A program made the translations under genes and the position numbers. DNA of 64,000 bases from Sphagnum compactum (Eukaryota > Bryophyta > Sphagnopsida > Sphagnales), in NCBI GenBank assembly GCA_965153455.1, contig OZ234493.1, positions 17,908,213 to 17,972,212 of the forward strand. The letters run 5' to 3'. Within the stretch, counting starts at the first letter, position 1. Every line of letters starts with the position of its first letter. The notes under the pieces were generated by a model. The model saw nothing but the letters and a program-made list of their open reading frames with translations. It made no database searches and was not told the origin of the DNA. This document shows, piece by piece, positions 56,901 through 64,000 of the stretch.

Positions 56901-57917
56901 ACATAATCTCCAATTTCAATATTGTTGTAATTACTATTTGTTTTCATTATGGACATCTTCAACATATCTTGCTGCAAGGACATGGAATAAGATTTGGAGT
57001 GCTCAAAAATTATAAAAATTTCATGAACATGCATTCAAGGTCACAAGCCTACATTTTTACACATAATCAAGTCCAATGTCAAGTGATTGTTTCAATAGTC
57101 ACATAAAACAAATTCAACTTCATTACACACAAATTCTTGAAGTTCTAAACATTCAATTTAATTACACCCAAATTATTACCAGATTCCTAGAAAGAAGAAT
57201 CATACTTGGAATTCTCTTTGCATATCACATAAGCAAGTTCATTTTTTGTGCATATAGGTGCTTGAAATTTTGCAAAGTTAATGTCAATATAAGTTTAAAC
57301 TAATTTTTCTCGAAATTTTTCATGTAGAAAAAATAATCATGCATGATTTTCTCTTTGCAAATCACACACAACCCAATGAAGAAACATTTGATCCACCAAG
57401 AAAGAAATTCGAAGTTGGTAAGATGCAAATAATCATCCAAAATTCTAAATCTAGTGTAGAGGTATAGTTTAGGAACCCCCACCAACCCAAGTGGGAGCAT
57501 GGTGAGATCTTAACTTTAATGAGAATCAAGAGATGAACATCTCATAGACATTGAGCAAGTGGATGGTCAAGACCAATTTGAAACCATAATGAACAAGTGG
57601 AAGAATATTTCAATAGTTCTCATGAATGTGAGATGTTTAATTTAACATTTCAAAAATGGTGTAGCACAAAAGGATAAATGATATTCCATAGCAAATGAAT
57701 TAGAAAAGATATACAATTACATGGCATGCACATGACACAATCAAGAATACTAAACCATGAGCATTCAAAGAAAGAATCAATGTCTATTTTCTTTGTAACT
57801 TTGAATGGGGGTTGATGATAATGATTCAATAAGGAAGCACATTTTGTTTGATTCATTGACTCTCACTCCCTTATTATCAATCAACTTCTGACCTTCACCA
57901 ACCTTTTTCTGATACCA
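53961..57917. other. AT-rich intergenic DNA with simple and degenerate repeats
   Basis: A (GGTA)n tract lies at 54042-54070, and CTACCTA-type repeats at 54395-54620. A long field of CTTGGTTAAAC/CTTGGCTAAAC phrases covers 54700-55140. AGTTGCAAAAT-type phrases cluster at 56275-56400. No gene recognised. Confidence 0.5.
54700..55140. repeat. Degenerate CTTGG(T/C)TAAAC repeat field
   Basis: More than fifteen imperfect copies of CTTGGYTAAAC or ACTTGGCAAAA at irregular 12-30 base spacing, all on one strand. Confidence 0.65.
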
Positions 57918-58160
57918 TGTTAGATTTACTCATGCCTAAAGACAATGAATAGAAAGAGGGATGCTATATTGAATAAAACAAGGTCTAGTCTAAGCAGTAT
58001 GAAAAACCTTTTTATATAACTCTTCACAGACATCCGAAGAGATTGGATATCATAAGGTTTCGTTTCTATACACTAAAGCACTACATATTGTATTCATGTG
58101 AATCTACATACAGTATTGTTACACAAAATCTCAAGGTAGAAGTGACAACTAACCATGACA
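57918..58160 (-). mobile_element. Possible copia-type solo or partial LTR
   Basis: On the minus strand, a 243-base segment starts TGTCATGG and ends TCTAACA, followed immediately by TGGTATCAGA, the initiator-Met-tRNA primer-binding sequence typical of plant Ty1/copia elements. Inside is a TATA-like TTATATAAAAAGG (58012-58024). No second LTR and no gag/pol was recognised downstream (below 57917). Confidence 0.5.
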
Positions 58161-58542
58161 CCCTTTTGAAATAGTGCAATGCAACAAGCTCAAGGAAATG
58201 CCAACTTGGTTCATGTCCCCTTGAGAACCCCAAGGAAAGCATGCAAAACTTGAGAAGAAAACCCTAAGTATGGAGAGCTAGACAAATCCCGGTATCAAGT
58301 TATGGATGCAACAAGAAAAGACATCCCTAGATATCAAACCCTGCATCTTGCTGATAATGTACAAAACCATTTCCAACCGGTTCATTAGCATTATTTAATG
58401 AACTGCAATTCCATACTCTAACCATCAACCAATGTTGTTGAACTACATCTATCATATAATGCACAATAGGAGGTATCATTTTGACTCAGTTTGTCATATT
58501 ACAAACAAGAAAAGTACATCTATCAGCGCAAGTTAACACAAA

Positions 58543-58984
58543 CTACAATTGAGGCCAAGGAACATCACCTGAGGAAGAATTTCCTTGGCCAATTTGTTGT
58601 ACCATGTTGTTGTGGTGTCCAGATTGCATGAGCAAGAGTTCCCTTTGTTGCAACATGTTTCTTTTGTTCGAAAAAAACTCTTCCTTCTTGCACAATTGTG
58701 TCTTTTCTGCCTCGGGCATCTTCTTTACATCTTCTTGCAACTGCATCCCCAGCTCTTCCAACATCCCTTCCACTTTGCATATCTCATCCTGCACTTTTGC
58801 AATGTTGTCATTTTTGCGCGTGCATAGGTATGACAATAAGAGATCAAAATTGATAAAAAATCGCATATTGCTAACAAAATAGAAAACATGACATCGCCAC
58901 AACACTCGTAGATAAAACGACAACATACATTTTGTCTTCGTTTACAACCAAACTGATGATGGTAGAGAGATACATTCACTCACC
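58543..58984 (-). CDS. Possible 3'-terminal exons of an unidentified coiled-coil protein
   Basis: An acceptor (GTGCAG before 58788) opens a reading frame to a stop at 58543. It codes about 81 residues rich in Glu, Lys, Gln and Met (E-E-L-G-M-Q-L-Q-E-D-V-K-K near its start, ending G-D-V-P-W-P-Q-L), which looks like a real coiled-coil tail rather than random AT-rich translation. A donor (CACAAG/GTGAGT at 58984/58983) ends a possible upstream exon reading V-V-T-S-F-L-E-F-H-K in a compatible phase. The upstream part of the gene was not found. It could also be a pseudogene fragment. Confidence 0.35.
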
Positions 58985-60566
58985 TTGTGGAATTCCAAGA
59001 ACGATGTGACAACTTTTCCTACTCAAATTCTTGGTGCTAGAACAAAGCACACCAGGTCTAACACAGAAGAAAGAAATGTCTGCCAAACTCCCACTGAGAT
59101 CTTTGTAGGAAAAGAGCAATCCGATGATACTTGCAAACCAAACACAACAAAGGACAATCTGACAATCTTAAAGGTGGGTTTGTCAGTGTCTGGGCGGGCA
59201 AAAATTCTGGCTCCAGAGGAGAGGCGACTCTACAACTAAACCCCACTTCACAAACTCTTGGCCTTTTCAATTAAAAGGGCAGTTTCGAATTTCAATTACA
59301 GTACGTCTTGAAGCATTTGCCTTCAAGAAGAAGGAAAAAAAAATCTGAACTTTGCTCTAGCAAATGTATATAGATGATCAAGTCCCAAATCATCTAAGAC
59401 AAGTTTGGTATGCTTACCAAACTTTGCTCTTGCAAATACATGCAAATGATCAAATCCCAAATCGTCCAAGATGAGTTTGATACCCTTAATCAAACTTTGC
59501 TCTAGCAAATACATGCAGATGATCAAGTCCCAAATCATCCAAGATGAGTTTGATAGTCTTTGACGCCTTTGCTCTAGCAAAATGTATACAGATGATCAAG
59601 TCCCAAATCATGTGTGCATGAGTTTGACATGCTTACTGGACAAGGACAATGACATGGAAAAACAAACCACTGACATCCATATTTTGAGGAACTTTGCACA
59701 TGATGATGTTAGTGGAAGGCAAGCATATATAGGTTAAAGGCAAGTAGATAGACTTGTCTTCCAAATTGTACAAATACATTAACATAAATGCATCATGTCA
59801 ACAAGAGAGTTACTTTGCAACATACATGTCTCACACTACCAACCAAAAAAAACTGGTAATATTTCCATATGATCAACAAGTTGTGTAGTCCAAATTTCCC
59901 CTAAATGCTAACACAATCGATATATGTAAATCATTGTCTTTTCAACTCTGTTTCAATCACATCTTTTATTATACATGGAAGAAATTGGCACATAAGTAAA
60001 ATCCTGACTAACCCTAAACCATTGTTACAACCAGCAATCATGCCAACAAAAAATTAGCACAGTTTTGGATCCTTCCTCTGGTGCTTAATTAGGGAGCTTA
60101 GTTAAGGTGTTTAATTAAGGTGCCTGAGGAACCTGGGTCACATCTATCTCTAATTACAAAAAATCATAACAGAAAAGATTGCAGCATAAGGAAGGATGGC
60201 AAATTTTATGTATACACACAGGTACCAAAGAATCAAACATGATTTGTACATGAAAGGAGGATCTCCACACCACCCACAATGACAAAATACAGTATCTAAG
60301 ATTGTCAGTTCTTCGATATATTAGAGGAACATTCACAATAAATCCTGCAAGCTAGAGACTCCGATTCAAACACTTGAAACACTCTGTGGAGGATTTGGAA
60401 ACCTGACACCAACCATGAACAAAGTATTGAAAGAAAGTCTCAACAAACATGCGTTTCAAAAAACAAGAAAATAAGACAGAATTGTATACCTGCTCTAATA
60501 GCTATCTCACCAGGTTTGCTTATATAATTTTTCTTAATGGCTCAGGTCACTCTTCTCTTAAATGGT
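58985..60566. other. Region 3' of the saposin-type gene, with a minisatellite
   Basis: It holds the 72-bp tandem array (59349-59640). The plus ORF at 58985-59239 and minus ORF at 59058-59270 overlap and neither shows a domain. Nothing else recognised. Confidence 0.45.
59349..59640. repeat. 72-bp tandem repeat, four units
   Basis: CTTTGCTCTAGCAAAT-type starts occur at 59350, 59422, 59495 and 59567. Each is followed by GATGATCAAGTCCCAAATC and an AAGATGAGTTTGAT box. The minus-strand translation is a repeat around L-D-D-L-G-F-D-H-L, but the reading frame shifts between units, so it is probably not coding. Confidence 0.85.
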
Positions 60567-63312
60567 TTATGCCACCAGGCGGGCCAAGGGCAATTCAATA
60601 ACAGGTTTAGATTGCTCGCTTGACTTGGCCTCAGGCAACTCAATAATGGGTTTAGATTGCTTGCTCAACTTGGCCCAAGGAATGCGAGGGCAGGGTGCCT
60701 GGCACACCCCAATCTTGCAACATACTGCTTTTGAGTCTAACATTTCATCCAGGTTTTCCAGGACAAATGGACCATATTGTTCCACAATTCCCTTGCACTG
60801 CATGCCACCCAAAAAAACCCAGAGTCCAAAATCAATCATCATGGTAGCATCAAAATCCTTCATCTATATGGCATTTCCTAGTACCAGAAACAATCACAGG
60901 CCTATCACAAAGGAAAAGGATTTTGATAAAAAGTTCCAGTCATGTCTAGAATGAAAAACCCAAGCTTCAAAACCACCTGTACATCAACCATTCTAAGTGA
61001 AATTGACATATGTAATAAGGCAACCATTGAGAGTTTTTGGCAGGGATGGTCAGAATTCACAAATCCTTCCTAGCCACCCTATGACATCTTGTTTTGGGTT
61101 AGCTCCAGGGGTTTTGTAATTATGGAAGTACCCAAGAACAGCAGAACCACTTGGATGAACCAACTCCTTGAACAAAACTCTCATGGCACTAAATTGAGAT
61201 CCTTTTGAGTCACATTTCAACTTTGAGATGCTTTTACTGATGAGTTGCAAGTAACATTTCTTGAGAGCTTTTGACAACACTGAAACTGAACATCTGCTAA
61301 TGAAGTGTGTTGACAATTCTACCAAAACTTGAGAACTCATATGTTGAGGGCAAGAGAGTGGAAAGTGCTGAACTAACCTCTTCAACATGGTTAATGACTC
61401 TGTTGCACCCTTTAAGGAGCACATCAAGCACCCTTGCCTGCAAAACAATTGACACAGAAATTTCAGGGTGTGATTTACAGTACACAACAAGCAACTGTTT
61501 TGCATAAGCGTGAAAAGGATGCACAGTAATTGATTACCAGATGAAAGCCACAAGCAATGAATCTATTAGTCTAAAAGGGGGTTTACAGATTTGTCAAGAA
61601 CACAGACCTGTAGTTTGGGATCCTGAAGTTTGAGCTTGACTTCTAGGACAACAAACTGGCAAGTTGCGCAGTCGTTACGTTTCCATGACAACTGTGGCGG
61701 TTTGCAGAGTTTGGTCAGCTCACAAAATTCCTGGGGTGTGAGGTTGTCCAGCTCTTGGATCAACTGTGGGGTATAAAGGTCCACAAGGAGGTCGCACTGC
61801 ATCCAATCCCCAAAACTCAGTCATTGAGAGTTCATGTGCATGATCTGCTTCAAATCATCATAAATTCCCTATCCTATATCTCATAAAATGGGAACTAGAA
61901 AGGAAAAAATTCTCATGCAAATTGAGAAATCCAAAGTAGTAACACACCTGCTTGCTGAGATCTTGAAGGCGAGAGCATGCAAGATGAAGAGCAATGATAA
62001 TCTCCTCACGTGTTTTATTCTTCTCCAAGAAGGTCAGTGCATCTTGTGCAAAATGTTGGCATACTTTACAAGCTCTTTTATTGGCCAGAGCAGCTTCCAC
62101 AGCATTGGCAGTGCAAAGGCCTGATTGAAAGCAAAGATTGTCGGGTCCCAATTCTGTCTCTAGCTCCAAGAATATTTCAGGCACATAGGCCTCAATAAAT
62201 TTCTCACACTGCAATGACACAAGAGACCAAAAGACAAAAAAACTGCTGAGGACCCAAGTCTTCATGCAAAGACACTAACAAGAACACATAACACAATGAG
62301 TGCAGATCCTTTCTCCCTTTCAAAGGCATGGGCTGGGTGGTGAAAAACTAGTTGGCGCTTACTTTGGTCTTCAGGCCTGGTTGAAGGATGCTACAGAAAT
62401 GCTCCTCAATCACCCTGATTGTCTCCTTTACTGTGTCAGGGTTGCCCAGTAACAACTCTGCCTTCTGTGAGATGCGCATGCATGTATCACATACATAGTT
62501 CTTCACACGACGTTTGGTTGCAAAACCAAATCCATTGCCCTTGGATCCCCTCAAGCTAGATACTATGCCTTGAAAAAAACAAACCCAAAACAAAATGAAA
62601 CTAAAAGTCAGTGATCGTCCTCCCCAAGCTTCCAAAATCAACGTATACTCCAACTCTCAAACCCTGGCTCAACCCCTCTTCCATCCACAAAGCTATCAAA
62701 GTTCGCCAAAGCAAAACACACGCGCACACACACACACAACCAAAACAAAACTTGACTAGAAACAAAAAGAAAACAACAAGCCACACAACACAAAAGCATA
62801 CTCAACTATTTCCCCTTGCGATCAACAATCCATCAACAAAACAATCACCTAAAAAAAAACCCACAAATCACTCATCAAAACCCATCACAAAAAAAACATT
62901 CCACAAATTCCTCACCAAAACCCATCACAAAAAACAAACCCACAAAATCCTTCACCAAAACCCATCACCCCCAAAAGAACCACCCCCCTATAAATCCTTC
63001 GCCTAAACCCATCACAAAAAACCAACCCACAAGAAAAACCTAAGCAATAGATCCCCAGAAAACCCTCCCCGAAAACCCAACAGAACACTGAGAAGATCAA
63101 ACCCACAAAAATAAAAATGAAAATGAAATGAAAACAAAAGTGAGGAGAGAAAAACAGACGAAGGAGAAGAAGACGAGGAGGTTTTCCATACCGGCTGGTT
63201 TCACCTCGAAGCCTTGAACCGAAACAAACAAGAGCAACAGAAAGGAGAGAAACAGCAGCAAGCCCATAGGCCTCCACACCCGCTGCTGTTGCTGCTCATT
63301 CCTCAAACCCAT
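60567..63312 (-). CDS. Secreted/vacuolar protein with three saposin B domains (prosaposin-like)
   Basis: Six exons on the minus strand: 63312-63192, 62568-62363, 62208-61948, 61796-61608, 61437-61378 and 60797-60567. All introns are GT-AG. Product 355 residues. A signal peptide ends near V-S-V-Q-G (about residue 34). Three saposin B domains each have the full six-cysteine pattern: C67/C70/C99/C110/C135/C141; C156/C159/C187/C197/C221/C227; C239/C242/C270/C280/C305 or C306/C311. Sequons lie at N173 and N214. Saposin B domains bind lipid or assist lipid hydrolases in vacuoles/lysosomes; the role here is inferred from the family. The start at 63312 fits a TATA box at 63418-63424. An ATG at 63387 lies too close to it, and one at 63267 would give a shorter signal peptide (340 residues). 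The Arabidopsis relatives I recall have two such domains, so three is notable. Confidence 0.85.
60588..60677 (-). repeat. 45-bp in-frame duplication in the C-terminal tail of the saposin-type protein
   Basis: The plus-strand phrase GGTTTAGATTGCTYGCTYRACTTGGCC occurs twice, 45 bases apart. It codes two tail units of the form L-S-K-Q-S-K-P-I-I-E-L-P and S-S-E-Q-S-K-P-V-I-E-L-P. The tail lies after the third domain. Confidence 0.8.
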
Positions 63313-63417
63313 GTTTGGAAATCTCTCGTGAAAGAGAGAAAAAACAAAAAAAAGATCCAGAAATTGCTGAAACTCTCGAACACCCAAAACTCCTCCTCGG
63401 TGTATGTATATGAATGA

Positions 63418-63427
63418 ATTTATATTT
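63418..63427 (-). promoter_or_regulatory. TATA-like box of the saposin-type gene
   Basis: AAATATAAAT on the minus strand, about 105 bases before the chosen ATG. Transcription would begin near 63390. This argues against the upstream ATG at 63387. Confidence 0.5.
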
Positions 63428-63642
63428 CTCCCAAAAGAGACATGTTATCGACTACGACTGCAAAACGTCTCTGGAAGGGAAGAAGAATGGTGACGATGAT
63501 GAAGATGGTAATGAATATAGCACGCAACCACAAACGCCGAGTGCGGTGCACAGCCTTTACTTCCTTCTCCGCAACAGCAAAACCATCCAGAGATTCTGCA
63601 TCTATTATTAAACTAGTGCCCACTTTTGAGGGTTTGATTCTG

Positions 63643-63727
63643 AGAGAGAAAGAGCCAAAATTCTCTCTGAGAGAGAGAGGGAGAGAGAGAGAGAGAGAGG
63701 GAGAGAGAGAGAGAGAGAGAGAGAAAG
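63643..63727. repeat. (GA)n/(CT)n microsatellite upstream of the saposin-type gene
   Basis: About 80 bases of nearly pure GAGAGA on the plus strand (CTCTCT on the gene's strand), roughly 230-310 bases upstream of the TATA box. GA/CT tracts are common in plant promoters. The long ORFs across it on both strands are low-complexity artefacts. Confidence 0.85.
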
Positions 63728-64000
63728 AAAGAGCCAATTTTTGCATCCTAAAAAATGGGAATGGAACTGCAGTTATGAAGGAACAAAATGGATGATGCAA
63801 TGATGATGGAAATTCTTCCTCTTCGAAAATCCATGTTTTGTTTTTGGATTCGTAAAAGATAGTATAGCAGCAGATGATGATGATGATGATGACAATCTCT
63901 GCTTCTTCATGGCTCATGAAGGCCATGCCCAGAAAAAGTACCCCAATCTTTGCTTCCTAAAAAAGTGGGGATGGAACTGCAGTTATGAATGAGCAAAATG
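63727..64000. repeat. Direct repeat at the window's right end
   Basis: CCTAAAAAATGGGAATGGAACTGCAGTTATGAA-like sequence near 63747-63780 recurs near 63957-63990 (CCTAAAAAAGTGGGGATGG, then AACTGCAGTTATGAATGAGC). The second copy runs off the window. There is a (GAT)n tract between them at about 63873-63892. Confidence 0.7.

Noticed and set aside
61050-61553. 167-residue minus-strand ORF inside the saposin-type gene
   Set aside because: It reads a different frame across intron 5, exon 5 and intron 4; the splice model with saposin cysteines explains the locus better.
62611-63043. Plus-strand Lys/Pro/Thr-rich ORFs
   Set aside because: They translate the A/C-rich complement of intron 1 of the saposin-type gene; composition artefact.
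63420-63926. 168-residue ORF and its plus-strand partner (63442-63795)
   Set aside because: Both are dominated by the GA/CT microsatellite and a GAT tract; low complexity, no domain.
1-64000. tRNA, rRNA genes and CRISPR arrays
   Set aside because: None recognised on either strand; the tandem arrays found lack the spacer/repeat pattern of CRISPR and the context is eukaryotic.

Overview
This is nuclear DNA of a land plant, most likely a seed plant with a large, repeat-filled genome; a gymnosperm would fit, but the sequence does not prove it. The reasons are a spliced saposin-type gene with canonical GT-AG introns, plant transposon remnants (hAT-like, copia-like LTR, Tourist-like MITEs), plant telomere-type CCCTAAA strings, and long AT-rich intergenic stretches. 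There is no prokaryotic gene organisation.

Layout. Positions 1-5261 are AT-rich and hold a decayed DDE transposase. Positions 5262-17003 and 30057-45571 are the two arms of a large, diverged inverted duplication. The left arm carries AAA gene 1 (11678-14038, +). The right arm matches the flanks on both sides of gene 1 but lacks the gene, and only its promoter/leader remains (about 32480-32790). The left arm in turn lacks about 7.7 kb that the right arm retains (36419-44136), including the middle of a hAT-like transposase and a 112-bp satellite. The spacer between the arms carries AAA gene 2 (21317-23668, +) and two MITEs. AAA gene 3 (46015-48474, +) lies just outside the right arm. Positions 48475-57900 are intergenic with repeats. 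Positions 57918-58984 hold a possible copia-type LTR and possible terminal exons of an unidentified gene. The last 4 kb carry a six-exon gene on the minus strand for a secreted/vacuolar protein with three saposin B domains (60567-63312).

The most notable content is the AAA family. All three members are uninterrupted ORFs of about 2.4 kb with complete Walker A, Walker B, sensor 1, arginine-finger and C-terminal lid motifs. Their architecture (a DUF7025-like region, a conserved linker, then one AAA module with the Y-L-E-K-R, L-E-Y-Y-x-G and N-G-R-E-I-R-N signatures) is one I associate with a large fungal AAA family rather than with ordinary plant AAA proteins. The plant copies add an N-terminal membrane anchor and a fast-changing low-complexity segment. 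Horizontal origin followed by local amplification is a testable inference, not something shown here. The members differ by in-frame coding minisatellites, and a fourth member appears to have been lost by deletion.

Family assignments come from motif recognition by eye. No alignment, database search or expression data were available.
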